Source of the DNA: CAVQRB01 sp963715055
GTDB taxonomy: Bacteria; Pseudomonadota; Alphaproteobacteria; Rhodobacterales; Rhodobacteraceae
Assembly: GCA_963715055.1 (NCBI GenBank)
Contig: CAVQRB010000010.1
Location: forward strand, 1 to 64,000
Reading direction: 5' to 3'
Length of the DNA: 64,000 nucleotides
Of this stretch, positions 45,514 through 54,133 are shown in pieces; positions within the stretch are counted from its first letter, which is position 1; each line of letters opens with the position of its first letter. The notes under the pieces are model-generated. The model saw only the letters and a program-made list of their open reading frames with translations, ran no database searches and was not told the DNA's origin. Both the position numbers and the translations under genes were made by a program.

Positions 45514-45651
45514 GTTCAGACGCTACTAATCCGAACTGTTGGTCTCAAGCTGATTTGCACATGACAGTGCCCTGCGAAGCTATTCTGCCCGTCTCAAGCA
45601 TGTTTCCATTGACTGTATCTACGTCGACACTCTCAACGGTCTTGATAGTTT
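45514..45651. other. Junk of IS6 and IS110 ends
   Basis: Contains an IS6-like 5' end (GTCTCAAGCTGATTTG), directly followed by the IS110 right-end sequence CACATGACAGTGCC (45558-45571) and another IS6-like stretch (CTGCCCGTCTCAAGC at 45586-45600). No gene. Confidence 0.55.
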
Positions 45652-46599
45652 TTATCCCCTCGCGTGAAGTATCCGACCGATGAAGTTCAGCAGCACTTGC
45701 GCAGCGAGGATCGCGGTGGTGCCTGTCTGGTCGTAGTCCGGCGCTACCTCGACCAGATCAATGCCCACGACAGTGCCCCGCTGTGCGAGACCGGCCAGGA
45801 GTTCGAGAACCTCGTAGTAGACAAACCCGCCGTGCGACGGCGTGCCGGTCCCCGGTGCGATCGACGGATCGAAGCCGTCGATGTCGATGGTCACATAGTA
45901 ATTCGCGCCTGTCGGAACCCTTGCGAGCGTTTTCTCGATGCCGAGGGCTCTGATCTGACGCACCGAAAGAATGTCCGATCCCATCGCCCGCGCGGCCTCA
46001 TAGCCTTCTTTGGCGGTCGAGGAGACATTTCGGATACCAAACTGAGACAGGCCCGTGACATGCTCCTGCTCGGCTGCGCGGCGCATGGGATTACCGTGGC
46101 CGTAGCGGACGCCGTGCCTTTCATCGACGAAGTCCAGATGGGCGTCTATCTGCACGATGTGGAGTGGTCCCTGCCCGTCAAAGGCACGAATACAGGGAAT
46201 ATTGATCGAATGATCGCCACCGATCACGACCGGCAGCGCGCCGGCTTTCAGGATGGCGCGGACCCCAGATTCGATGTTGGCGTGGCTGCGTATGGTATCG
46301 GTGTGCACGATGTCGGCGTCGCCGATATCGACCATGCGGACATCTTCGAGGTAGGTCACGTCATCTTCGTGATCATAGGCACCGGCATGACCGAAGGAGA
46401 AGAGAGTGGAGGCCTCGCGCACTGCCCGCGGCCCGAAGCGAGCGCCCGGACGCCATTGCGTGCCGAAGTCGAAGGGTGCGCCTAGGATCGCCACATCGGC
46501 GTCGATCGCCTCCCAATCCGGCTGGTAGGGCGATTTGCCGAAAGTGGAGATGCCCACAAAGGGCAGGTTCAGACGTCCGCTTTCGTATCCGTGAGACAT
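45652..46599 (-). CDS. Agmatinase/ureohydrolase family enzyme, paralogue 1
   Basis: 315 residues from ATG 46599 (MSHGYESGRLNLPFVG). Arginase-superfamily manganese motifs: VVIGGDHSINIP, VQIDAHLDFVDERHG and TIDIDGFDPSIAPGTGTPSH. Such enzymes hydrolyse agmatine or other guanidino compounds to urea and an amine. Last gene of an eight-gene minus-strand operon and 2 bp from its paralogue. No nickel chaperone genes like those needed by guanidine hydrolase are seen nearby. Substrate uncertain. Confidence 0.9.
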   Translation of the reverse strand: MSHGYESGRLNLPFVGISTFGKSPYQPDWEAIDADVAILGAPFDFGTQWRPGARFGPRAVREASTLFSFGHAGAYDHEDDVTYLEDVRMVDIGDADIVHTDTIRSHANIESGVRAILKAGALPVVIGGDHSINIPCIRAFDGQGPLHIVQIDAHLDFVDERHGVRYGHGNPMRRAAEQEHVTGLSQFGIRNVSSTAKEGYEAARAMGSDILSVRQIRALGIEKTLARVPTGANYYVTIDIDGFDPSIAPGTGTPSHGGFVYYEVLELLAGLAQRGTVVGIDLVEVAPDYDQTGTTAILAAQVLLNFIGRILHARG

Positions 46600-46601
46600 G
46601 G

Positions 46602-47612
46602 TCAACCTCGTTCTGGAATGGCGTTGCAAATGACGGTGTCGCGGCCGGCGCGGTGAGCGACGGCCGTGGCGGTGATGCAGAGTATCTCGAAGAGCACTGA
46701 GGCACCAATCCAGGCGGTCATGCCTGACGGATCGAAGGGCGGCGATATCTCCACCAGATCCGCGCCGATGATCTCGACGCCCTCGAGTAAACGGATCATC
46801 TGTTGCGCCTCGAAGGCGGAAAAGCCGCCGATCTCCGGCGTGCCAGTCCCGGGTGCGAGTGCGGGATCGATCCCGTCGATGTCGAAGGAGAGATAGGCGG
46901 GCTTTCCGCCGAGGATCTCGCGCGCTTCGGCCATTACGTCGGAGAGTTCGCGGTTCCGGAACTCGTCGATCGTCACGATGCGGATGCCGTTTGCGGCGGC
47001 AAAGGCACGGTCCTCGCCGTCATAGGTCGTTCCGCGGATGCCGATCTGGATCATCCGAGCAGGATCGAGCAGGCCCTCCTCCACGGCGCGGCGGAAAGGC
47101 GTGCCGTGGGTATAGCGCTGACCACCGAAATAGCCGTTGAAGAGATCGGTATGGGCATCGAAATGAACAAAGCCAAGCGGTCCGTCCTTTGCCAGCGCCC
47201 GCAGAACCGGCAGGCTCAGGAGGTGATCCCCGCCCAGAGCGATGGGCAGAACCCCGCCGGCCTTCAACCGCGTGACCTGATCCTCGACCAGATTGAGCGT
47301 TTGCGCCACGTCCGTGAGGTTCACCGCCGCATCCCCGAAGTCCGCCGCCCGCGCGGTATGGAAAGGTGCTACACGCGTCGCTTGGTTGACCATGCGGATC
47401 ATCGTGGAGGCGTCGCGCAGCGCGCGGGGGGCGTGACGCGCGCCGGGACGGTTCGTCGTGCCGCCGTCCCAGGGCAAGCCGAGAAAGCCGATCTCGGCGC
47501 CTTGGGGGGTATCAATCGCGCGCAGCGGCAAGCGCATCAGTGTCGCGATGCCGGCAAAACGCGGCACCTCGAGCGCCGAGGTAGGCAGGTAGTCGGGGTC
47601 GACGGGGATCAT
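46602..47612 (-). CDS. Agmatinase/ureohydrolase family enzyme, paralogue 2
   Basis: 336 residues. Motifs: PIALGGDHLLSLPVLRAL (GGDHL where the neighbour has GGDHS), GFVHFDAHTDLFNGYFGG, YLSFDIDGIDPALAPGTGTP. The N-terminus is longer, and the loop between motifs differs from paralogue 1, so the two probably use different substrates or form a heteromer. ATG overlaps the deacetylase stop (ATGA), so they are coupled. May also be a guanidinobutyrase or guanidinopropionase. Confidence 0.9.
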   Translation of the reverse strand: MIPVDPDYLPTSALEVPRFAGIATLMRLPLRAIDTPQGAEIGFLGLPWDGGTTNRPGARHAPRALRDASTMIRMVNQATRVAPFHTARAADFGDAAVNLTDVAQTLNLVEDQVTRLKAGGVLPIALGGDHLLSLPVLRALAKDGPLGFVHFDAHTDLFNGYFGGQRYTHGTPFRRAVEEGLLDPARMIQIGIRGTTYDGEDRAFAAANGIRIVTIDEFRNRELSDVMAEAREILGGKPAYLSFDIDGIDPALAPGTGTPEIGGFSAFEAQQMIRLLEGVEIIGADLVEISPPFDPSGMTAWIGASVLFEILCITATAVAHRAGRDTVICNAIPERG

Positions 47613-48472
47613 GCCTCACCTCCCGGGATCGTATCGCGGCGCAGTTTATCCTTGTGCGCGAGCGCATGGCGCGCGATCTCCTCCATCGGCGCGAACCAAG
47701 CATCGCCGCGCGCCACGATTGGATCGAGCCAGGCCTCCATCGCCGCCCAGCGGGCCAGGCGCCCAGTCAGGAAAGGATGCAGCACCGGCATCCAGAAACC
47801 ACCTACCGCACGGGCGGCCTCGAACTCCTCCACGAAGGCGCGGATTCCGTCAGAAGGCGCGCGCACCGGCATTAGGTAGCCGATTTCTTCGAAATGGGCG
47901 AAGGGCGGCCAATCATCTGCCCCCCAATGCGGTGGTAACTCCACAAGCTCACCCTGCGGCGCTTCAAGCAGATAGGGCAGATCATCGGCCATCAGCGAAC
48001 TGTCGTAGAGAAAGCCCTCCTCGATCAGCCGCCCGATCACCCCTGGCGTCGCGTTATAGACCGGGGCACGATAGCCGCGCGGCTTGCGCCCGGTCATCCT
48101 GACATGGGTTTCCATGGCGCGATGGAACAACTCGGCCTCATGGGCGTCCGAGTGGCCCATCGGATCCTCGTGCCGCCATGAATGGTGCCCGATCTCATGT
48201 CCATCCTTCAGGATCATGTTTACAGTTTCGGGATAGGCCTCCATGACCCAGGCCGGCATGAAGAAGGTCTGGGTGATTTGCCATTTCCGGTAGGTGGCAA
48301 GGATGCGCGGCACCGCGACCGTCGGGCCGTAGCGCCCCATCGAAACCGGCGCGAGACGCAGGTGCCCGTCTTCGGGCTTCGCGTTCCGGATCAGGCTGTC
48401 GGCATCGACATCGAAGGTGATCGCCGCCGCAAGGCGTTTGCCGTCGGGCCAGGGCAAGGGGTTCAGCAACAT
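47609..48472 (-). CDS. Polysaccharide-deacetylase-fold hydrolase (PuuE/cyclic-imide-hydrolase-like)
   Basis: 287 residues from ATG 48472, preceded by AGGAGA. NodB-homology motifs: AAAITFDVDADSLI (metal Asp), HEIGHHSWRHEDPM (HxxxH), RKPRGYRAPVYNATPGV and GGFWMPVLHPFLTGRL. No signal peptide, so it is intracellular; this argues against cell-wall deacetylation and for the PuuE/PgdA-like branch that hydrolyses amides or cyclic imides. Placed between two dehydrogenases and two ureohydrolases, it may open a heterocycle. Confidence 0.85.
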   Translation of the reverse strand: MLLNPLPWPDGKRLAAAITFDVDADSLIRNAKPEDGHLRLAPVSMGRYGPTVAVPRILATYRKWQITQTFFMPAWVMEAYPETVNMILKDGHEIGHHSWRHEDPMGHSDAHEAELFHRAMETHVRMTGRKPRGYRAPVYNATPGVIGRLIEEGFLYDSSLMADDLPYLLEAPQGELVELPPHWGADDWPPFAHFEEIGYLMPVRAPSDGIRAFVEEFEAARAVGGFWMPVLHPFLTGRLARWAAMEAWLDPIVARGDAWFAPMEEIARHALAHKDKLRRDTIPGGEA

Positions 48473-48482
48473 GGGTCTCTCC

Positions 48483-49148
48483 TTAATGCATGGCAGCGCC
48501 GCCATCGGCGGAGAAGCACTGTCCGGTGATGAAGCCTGCCCGCTCGGAAGCGAGAAAAGCTATGACTTCCGCAATTTCGCCCGGCTGTCCGATCCGTCCC
48601 AGCGGGTTGCGCTCTTCGACGGCCCGCTCTTCGGGCGTCATCGCCTCAATACCCAGAAGCGGCGTATTCACCGGCCCGGGCGCCACCGCGTTCACGACAA
48701 TGTCCGGTGCCAGTTCCCGCGCCCAGGACCGCGTCAGCGACAGGATCGCCCCTTTGGTCGCCGCATAGGCCGACGCACCTTCCCGGCCGAGATAGGCAAG
48801 CTCCGAAGCAAGGTTGAGGATCCGCCCGCCCGAGGGGATTTTCGGCAGCGCGGCTTGCGTCACAACGAAAGGACCTCGCAGGTTGACTGCCACCTGCCGG
48901 TCGAAATCAGCAAGCGGCATGGTGGCGAGCGCTCCTTCGATCAGCACACCCGCGTTGTTGACCAGCACATCAATGCGTGGCAGGGGCGCGAGGGCGTTAG
49001 CGACAGAGGCCGGATCGGTCACATCAGCCTGAAGGGCGGAACCCGCAAGATCGAGACCGCGCACATCGAAGCCGTCGCGGGCAAGTACGTCGCAGACGGC
49101 GCGGCCGATGCCCCGAGTGGCCCCGGTGACGACAGCAACCCTCACCAC
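48483..49148 (-). CDS. Short-chain dehydrogenase/reductase
   Basis: 221 residues, shorter than most SDRs. NAD(P) site VAVVTGATRGIGRAV, NNAGV at about residue 70, catalytic Ser and YxxxK in NLASELAYLGREGASAYAAT-K, ending GQCFSADGGAAMH. Overlaps the next SDR by 7 bp. Substrate unknown. Confidence 0.9.
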   Translation of the reverse strand: MVRVAVVTGATRGIGRAVCDVLARDGFDVRGLDLAGSALQADVTDPASVANALAPLPRIDVLVNNAGVLIEGALATMPLADFDRQVAVNLRGPFVVTQAALPKIPSGGRILNLASELAYLGREGASAYAATKGAILSLTRSWARELAPDIVVNAVAPGPVNTPLLGIEAMTPEERAVEERNPLGRIGQPGEIAEVIAFLASERAGFITGQCFSADGGAAMH

Positions 49149-49897
49149 GGCACCTCGCCGCGGTCTATTCCAAGCGTCTGCCCGGTGATGTTGGCCGAGG
49201 CATTCGAGCCCAGAAAGAGATACGCCCCGGCGATGTCATCCGGTTCCATCAGCCCACCCGAAAGCGGTTGCGCGGCCTCGACGCCCGCGATGATCTCGCC
49301 TTCGCTCTTGCCCGAGCGGGCGGCGAGCACGCGCGCCGAGCGCACGGCGGCCTCGGTGCGCACCCAGCCCGGCGCCACCGCATTGACGCGGATGCCGCGC
49401 GGACCCAACTCCTTCGCCCATGTCTTAGTGAGGCCGATCACCGCGTGCTTCGATGCCACATATGCCCCGAAGAGCGGCTCGCCTATACGACCCCAGATCG
49501 AGGCGGTATTGACGATGCGACCTCCCGTCTCCATCGATTTCAACGCCTCTCCGGTAACTATGGCCATGCCGGTCACGTTGATTTCCATGATCCGGCGGAA
49601 CAACTCAACGGCCTCGGATCCGGTGTCCGCAACCGGCGTGATCCGCTCGAGGCCCGCGTTGTTGACCAGCACATCCAGCCCGCCGGCACTTGCCAATGCG
49701 TCCGCAATGGTCCTTGGGTCCGTCACATCCACCTGAAACGCCATCGCCCCGATGGTTCGCGCCGCCTCGTGCACCTCAGCGTGCTCTGCCAGGATGAAGA
49801 CCTCCGCCCCCGCCCCGACAAAAGCGCGCGCCACGCCAAGGCCGATGCCCCGGCTCGCCCCGGTGATCAGAACGCGTTGGCCTGCAAGTGTGGTCAT
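49142..49897 (-). CDS. Short-chain dehydrogenase/reductase
   Basis: 251 residues. VLITGASRGIGLGVARAF cofactor site, NNAGLERITPV, catalytic Ser in IVNTASIWGRIGEP, YVASKHAVIGLTKTWAKELG and closing ITGQTLGIDRGEV. It differs from the other SDR in the substrate loop (residues 185-215). Two adjacent SDRs suggest a two-step oxidation or a heteromer. Overlaps the ATPase gene by 4 bp. Confidence 0.9.
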   Translation of the reverse strand: MTTLAGQRVLITGASRGIGLGVARAFVGAGAEVFILAEHAEVHEAARTIGAMAFQVDVTDPRTIADALASAGGLDVLVNNAGLERITPVADTGSEAVELFRRIMEINVTGMAIVTGEALKSMETGGRIVNTASIWGRIGEPLFGAYVASKHAVIGLTKTWAKELGPRGIRVNAVAPGWVRTEAAVRSARVLAARSGKSEGEIIAGVEAAQPLSGGLMEPDDIAGAYLFLGSNASANITGQTLGIDRGEVPW

Positions 49898-50670
49898 GCT
49901 GCATCCTCCTCGGGCGACGCGGTTGCGCGGATGTGGTGCAGCAACTCATTGCGCAGCGCGAAGAAGTCGGCCCCTTCCCGAATATCCAGCGTGCGGTCGC
50001 TGCCGATCCGCGCAGTCACATCGACGCGGGCCATCAGCCGCGCCGGCCGGCGCGTGAAGACGATGACGCGGTCCGCGAGGAAGGCCGCTTCCTCGACGTC
50101 GTGGGTCACGAAAATCACCGTCTTGCGCTCCTCGAGCTGGATGCGGCGCAATTCCAGTTGCAGGAACTCGCGCCGCTGGGCATCGAGCGCGCCGAAGGGC
50201 TCATCCATCAGCAGGATCTCCGAGCCCGCGGCGAGCGTGCGCGCAATCGCCACCCGCTGCCGCATGCCCCCGGAAATGCGGTTGGGCCAGCTTTGCGCGA
50301 AATCCGTGAGGCCCACGAGTGCGAGAAAATGCGCCGTCCGCTCGGTCTTCTCCGCCGCCGACAGATCGCGACGGTAGCGCATGCCGTAAGCCACGTTTCC
50401 GGCCACCGTCAGCCAGGGGAAGGCGGAATAGGACTGGAACACCATGCCGCGGCGACGGTCGGGCGACTGCAAGGCCTCGCCGCGCAGCAAAAGCCGGCCA
50501 GAACTCGGTCGTTCAAGCCCGCCCACCATGCGCATGAGCGTCGTCTTCCCACAGCCCGATGGCCCGAGGAAGGCCACGAACTCTCCCTCGGCGACCTCCA
50601 GATCGAAGGGCGCGACCACCTCCGTTTCGCCGTAGCGCTTGCTGACCTGATCAAAAACGAGATAGCTCAT
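49894..50670 (-). CDS. ABC ATPase, NitT/TauT (SsuB-like) class
   Basis: 258 residues from ATG 50670 (MSYLVFDQVSKRYGETEVVA). Walker A FLGPSGCGKTTLMRM, Q-loop VFQSYSAFPWLTV, signature RISGGMRQRVAIARTL, Walker B EILLMDEPFGALDAQ, VTHDVEEAAFLADRV. No TOBE domain, as is normal for this class, which imports nitrate, taurine, sulfonates, thiamine precursors or guanidine. Overlaps the permease stop by 4 bp. Confidence 0.93.
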   Translation of the reverse strand: MSYLVFDQVSKRYGETEVVAPFDLEVAEGEFVAFLGPSGCGKTTLMRMVGGLERPSSGRLLLRGEALQSPDRRRGMVFQSYSAFPWLTVAGNVAYGMRYRRDLSAAEKTERTAHFLALVGLTDFAQSWPNRISGGMRQRVAIARTLAAGSEILLMDEPFGALDAQRREFLQLELRRIQLEERKTVIFVTHDVEEAAFLADRVIVFTRRPARLMARVDVTARIGSDRTLDIREGADFFALRNELLHHIRATASPEEDAA

Positions 50671-51419
50671 CGTACAAGATACCCAAACCAGCGCCGGTGC
50701 AGCGCGCGTACGATCTGATCGGTCGCGAGCCCTATTATCCCGATGGTGACAACGCCCGCCATCACCTCCGGTGTCTGGAAGAAGCGCCGCGCCTGCCAGA
50801 TGACAAAGCCAAGACCGCTGTTCGCCGCGACGATCTCCGCAATGATCAGGTAGGTCCAGCACCACCCCAAAGTGATGCGCATGTTATCGACAAGCGTCGG
50901 CAGCATCGATGGCAGCGACACATCCGTGAGCCGTCGCCAGCCCGGTGCGCCCACCGTCATCGCGGTCTCATGGAACTCGGGCGGGACGCGGCGCACGTCG
51001 TCGGCAACCAACAGAACAAGCTGGAAGAACGTGCCAAGCCAGAGCAGGAATATCTTCGTCCCCTCGCCCACGCCGAACCAGATGATCGAAAGCGGTACAA
51101 GGGCCGGCACGGGAAGGTAGCGGATAAAATCCACCACCGGTTCCAGCGCCGCACCAATCCAGCGAAAAGATCCCATCAGAATACCAACTGGCACCGCCAG
51201 TGCAGCGGCGATCAGAAATGCGGCCCAGACCCGCAGGGTCGAGACGCCCGCGTGATAGAGCAGGTCGCGCTCGAAGATCATCGACCAGAGCGTGGTGAGC
51301 ACGAGGCTGGGGGGCGGCAGGAATTTCTCCGACACCGCACCCATCCGGGCAATCGTTTCCCAAGCCAGCAAAAGGGCCAGCGTGCTCACCAGTCCGATCA
51401 TTGCCCTCTGGCGCGACAT
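50667..51419 (-). CDS. ABC permease, NitT/TauT class
   Basis: 250 residues with about six membrane segments and EAA loop FHETAMTVGAPGWRRLTDVS. PPPSLVLTTLWSM and ALEPVVDFIRYLPVPALVPL are characteristic of SsuC/TauC-like permeases. It works as a homodimer. Starts 9 bp after the binding-protein stop. Confidence 0.93.
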   Translation of the reverse strand: MSRQRAMIGLVSTLALLLAWETIARMGAVSEKFLPPPSLVLTTLWSMIFERDLLYHAGVSTLRVWAAFLIAAALAVPVGILMGSFRWIGAALEPVVDFIRYLPVPALVPLSIIWFGVGEGTKIFLLWLGTFFQLVLLVADDVRRVPPEFHETAMTVGAPGWRRLTDVSLPSMLPTLVDNMRITLGWCWTYLIIAEIVAANSGLGFVIWQARRFFQTPEVMAGVVTIGIIGLATDQIVRALHRRWFGYLVR

Positions 51420-51428
51420 GGCGATGTT

Positions 51429-52418
51429 TCAGCGTGTGTGACCGTCGAAGAGCCCCTCGAGAAGCGAGGGATCGATCTCCTCCTCAGCGTTCAGTTTCGT
51501 ATCTGCGGCGCCGAAGTCGATGTTCAGGACCATGACCTCGTCGAACACGGTCGCAAGCTTGTCGGTGCCGAGGAAAGAGACCGCCTCTTCATAGGTGGTG
51601 TAGGCCAGCGAGGTGTTGACGATCTCGGTCACATCCGCCGCCGTCAGCCCGAAATAGGGTGCTGCCATTTCGGCGAATTCGTCGGGATTTGCGCGCTGGT
51701 AATCGACCGCACGGTAGACGCAGCGCAACAGGCTCTCGAACTTTCCGGGGTTCTCGGCAAGCGCTTCGTCACGGGCGGTGATGATGTCCACGATGATGTC
51801 GGGTTCCTCTCGCGAGGAGACTAGCACACGCGGATTGCGGTCGGTCACGATCTGAACCGCCTGGCTGAGGAAGGGCTCGTAGGTGCCGACGGCAGCAATC
51901 GACCGGTCGGAGAAGACAGCGATTGTATCGGCGGTCGCGATCTCACGCAATTCCACGTCGTTGATTGAGAGGCCGACTTTCGAAAGCTCCATCTGAAGGA
52001 GCAAACGTGCGGGAATGTTCGGCTCGATGGCGATGATCTTGCCTTTCAGGTCGGCCACGGAAGCGATAGACCCGTCGACCAGAACACCGTCGCCGCCGAC
52101 CGAGATGTCAATGGTCCCGATGATCGTGCCGGGCGTTTCTGGCACCCGCGGGCGTCCCTGGTGCTCGCCAACCGTTCGCATGTCGGCGTCGATGTCCCCG
52201 CGTTCCATGGCGGCCATGACATTGGCGCGATCGTCCTCGAAGCGGAAATCGAGCGTGACACCTTCGGCCTCATAACAGCCGAGGTCCTGGGCGACGAGTG
52301 CGGGGGCAAATCCGACCCACGTGGGTGCCAGAACCCTGATCGTGTTGTCTTGAGCGACAGCGGGTAAGGCTGTGGAGATGGCTGCGACGGCAGCGGCGGC
52401 GAAACGACAACGAGGCAT
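51429..52418 (-). CDS. Periplasmic binding protein, NMT1/NitT/TauT class
   Basis: 329 residues with a signal peptide (RFAAAAVAAISTALPAVAQ). NMT1-like features: TWVGFAPALVAQDLGCYEAE, GVTLDFRFEDDRANVMAAME, DLKGKIIAIEPNIPARLLLQ, TYEPFLSQAV. First gene of the eight-gene operon. The class binds small nitrogen or sulfur compounds. No guanidine or other riboswitch was recognised in the 120 bp upstream leader; regulation is more likely by the divergent LysR. Confidence 0.9.
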   Translation of the reverse strand: MPRCRFAAAAVAAISTALPAVAQDNTIRVLAPTWVGFAPALVAQDLGCYEAEGVTLDFRFEDDRANVMAAMERGDIDADMRTVGEHQGRPRVPETPGTIIGTIDISVGGDGVLVDGSIASVADLKGKIIAIEPNIPARLLLQMELSKVGLSINDVELREIATADTIAVFSDRSIAAVGTYEPFLSQAVQIVTDRNPRVLVSSREEPDIIVDIITARDEALAENPGKFESLLRCVYRAVDYQRANPDEFAEMAAPYFGLTAADVTEIVNTSLAYTTYEEAVSFLGTDKLATVFDEVMVLNIDFGAADTKLNAEEEIDPSLLEGLFDGHTR

Positions 52419-52538
52419 TTGTTGGGCCCTTTCGATGTGAATGCGATAGTCATTAACCTAGCAGCCTTGCCATGTGAAAAAGAATTAAGAACTCTAGCAA
52501 TGTTACATCGAGAAAATTCAAAGTGAACTGGATCCTTC

Positions 52539-53474
52539 ATGCGTCATCTTTCAGACATCGACCTGCGACTGCTCCGAGTCTTCTGCACCATCGTGGAATG
52601 CAACGGCTTTCAGGGCGCGCAGATCGCGCTCAACATGGCACAGTCCACACTTTCGACTCATCTTGCGGCACTCGAAGCAAAGCTCGGCTCCAAGCTCTGT
52701 TTGCGTGGCCGGGGCGGCTTTCGCATGACCCCGGAGGGCGAGGATACCTATGCGGCGGCTCAGGATCTGCTGCGAAACATCGAGCGCTTTGAAGCGCAGA
52801 TGGACCGTCTGCACAACCGCCAGACGGCGCGCCTCAGGATCGGCCTGATCGATTGCGTGACGACCTTCGAGGAGCTCGACATTCCCGGCGCAATAGAACG
52901 GTTTGCCGCTATGAATCCCGAGGTGCTTCTGGAGCTCGATACCGATACGCCGTCCGGCCTGCAGAACACGCTCCTGCAAGGCACGCGAGATGTGGTGATC
53001 GGCGCGTCGTTGCAGCCGCTACCGGGGCTTGACTACAGCGAACTGGCGACAGAGACCCACCACCTTTATTGCGGGCACTCGCATCCGTGGTACGACCGGC
53101 AAGACGCAACACTAAACCAGTCGGACTTCCTGCGCGCGGCCTTCTCGGTGCGCAGCTACATGCATTTTGACGATACCTATCGGCTCGGCCGAGTGACCGC
53201 GCGGGCCGTGGTAGGCAGCATGGAGGCGCAGGAAATCCTCGTGATGTCAGGACATTACCTTGGGTTCCTGCCGCAACATCGGGGCCGGGTCTGGCAGGAG
53301 GCCGGTCGCATGCGCCCGATCAAGCGCAGTGACTGGTCCTTCACCTCGCGCTTCTTTGCGGCGCATGATCCAAAACGCGAAGGCAGCGCCCTGCGCCGGG
53401 CCTTCGTGGGCTGCCTGAAGAAACCGAAAGTCACTTCCCTTGCAATTCCCCAGACGCCACAACTCCAGCAGTGA
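52539..53474 (+). CDS. LysR-family transcriptional regulator
   Basis: 311 residues. Helix-turn-helix in DIDLRLLRVFCTIVECNGFQ and ALNMAQSTLSTHLAALEAKL; effector domain from about residue 95 (RLRIGLIDCVTTFEELDIPG). Divergent from the NitT/TauT-SDR-ureohydrolase operon with 120 bp between starts, the typical arrangement for a LysR activator. Ends 3 bp from the convergent phosphoribosyltransferase gene. Confidence 0.92.
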   Translation: MRHLSDIDLRLLRVFCTIVECNGFQGAQIALNMAQSTLSTHLAALEAKLGSKLCLRGRGGFRMTPEGEDTYAAAQDLLRNIERFEAQMDRLHNRQTARLRIGLIDCVTTFEELDIPGAIERFAAMNPEVLLELDTDTPSGLQNTLLQGTRDVVIGASLQPLPGLDYSELATETHHLYCGHSHPWYDRQDATLNQSDFLRAAFSVRSYMHFDDTYRLGRVTARAVVGSMEAQEILVMSGHYLGFLPQHRGRVWQEAGRMRPIKRSDWSFTSRFFAAHDPKREGSALRRAFVGCLKKPKVTSLAIPQTPQLQQ

Positions 53475-53477
53475 CCC

Positions 53478-54119
53478 TCAAGGGGCCGCGGTCCTGCCCG
53501 CCGTCGGAAAGGTCCGCGCGGCGTCATAGGTCGCGAAACTCGACAGGCGCTGCCGGTTCGCCTCCGCCTGCCAGCGCGAACCCGGCAGCACCGCCGTCAC
53601 CACTTTGCCACTTTCCCGAAACACCGCCGTGGCAGGGTTTTCCTCCATGGCGATGGTGACGATGCCCGCTACCACGCCCGCCTGACGCTGCACCAGATCG
53701 ATCGCGCCCCGCATGGTGCCGCCGGTCTCGACCCATTGATCCACCAGGAGCACGCGGGTGCCGGGCAGGAAGGCTGGCTGGCGCATCTCCATGTCTTGCG
53801 TGCGGCCTGAGTAATTCGAAAAGGAAACCTTGTCGGTGTCCACGCAGAGCTTGCCCGACTTCCGGATCGGCAGGAACCCCCGCTCCAGACGCGCCGCCAG
53901 AGCGGCACCGAGCACGAAGCCCATGGCATCGAGACCGGCCACGACGTCGATCTCGCCTGCGTCAAGGTCGGCACAGAGGTCATCCAGCAGATCACTGAAG
54001 GCAGCGGCATTGATGTAGATCGAGGTCGGATCGAGCCAGGCGAACTTAGGCCCCTTTGTATTGGGCGACATCAGCGACAGATACCAACGGTTGTCGCGCG
54101 GGCCTTTCGGATCGGTCAT
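53478..54119 (-). CDS. Type I phosphoribosyltransferase
   Basis: 213 residues from ATG 54119 (a start at 54137 is possible). The PRPP-binding motif is VLLVDQWVETGGTMRGAIDL; GLDAMGFVLGAALAARLERG forms the preceding loop, as in adenine/xanthine phosphoribosyltransferases. It would attach ribose 5-phosphate to a nucleobase-like ring. Co-transcribed with a BtpA-like gene. The specific base is unknown; the N-terminal WYLSLMSPNTKGPKFAWLDP stretch is unlike Apt. Confidence 0.82.
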   Translation of the reverse strand: MTDPKGPRDNRWYLSLMSPNTKGPKFAWLDPTSIYINAAAFSDLLDDLCADLDAGEIDVVAGLDAMGFVLGAALAARLERGFLPIRKSGKLCVDTDKVSFSNYSGRTQDMEMRQPAFLPGTRVLLVDQWVETGGTMRGAIDLVQRQAGVVAGIVTIAMEENPATAVFRESGKVVTAVLPGSRWQAEANRQRLSSFATYDAARTFPTAGRTAAP

Positions 54120-54133
54120 TAAATCTGTCTCCC

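Noticed and set aside
46803..47879. 358-codon plus-strand frame over the ureohydrolase and deacetylase genes.
   Set aside because: Shadow of two strongly supported genes on the other strand.
52419..52538. Possible guanidine (ykkC-type) riboswitch before the NitT/TauT operon, given the ureohydrolases.
   Set aside because: The leader is only 120 bp and shared with a divergent gene; no conserved riboswitch motifs were recognised.
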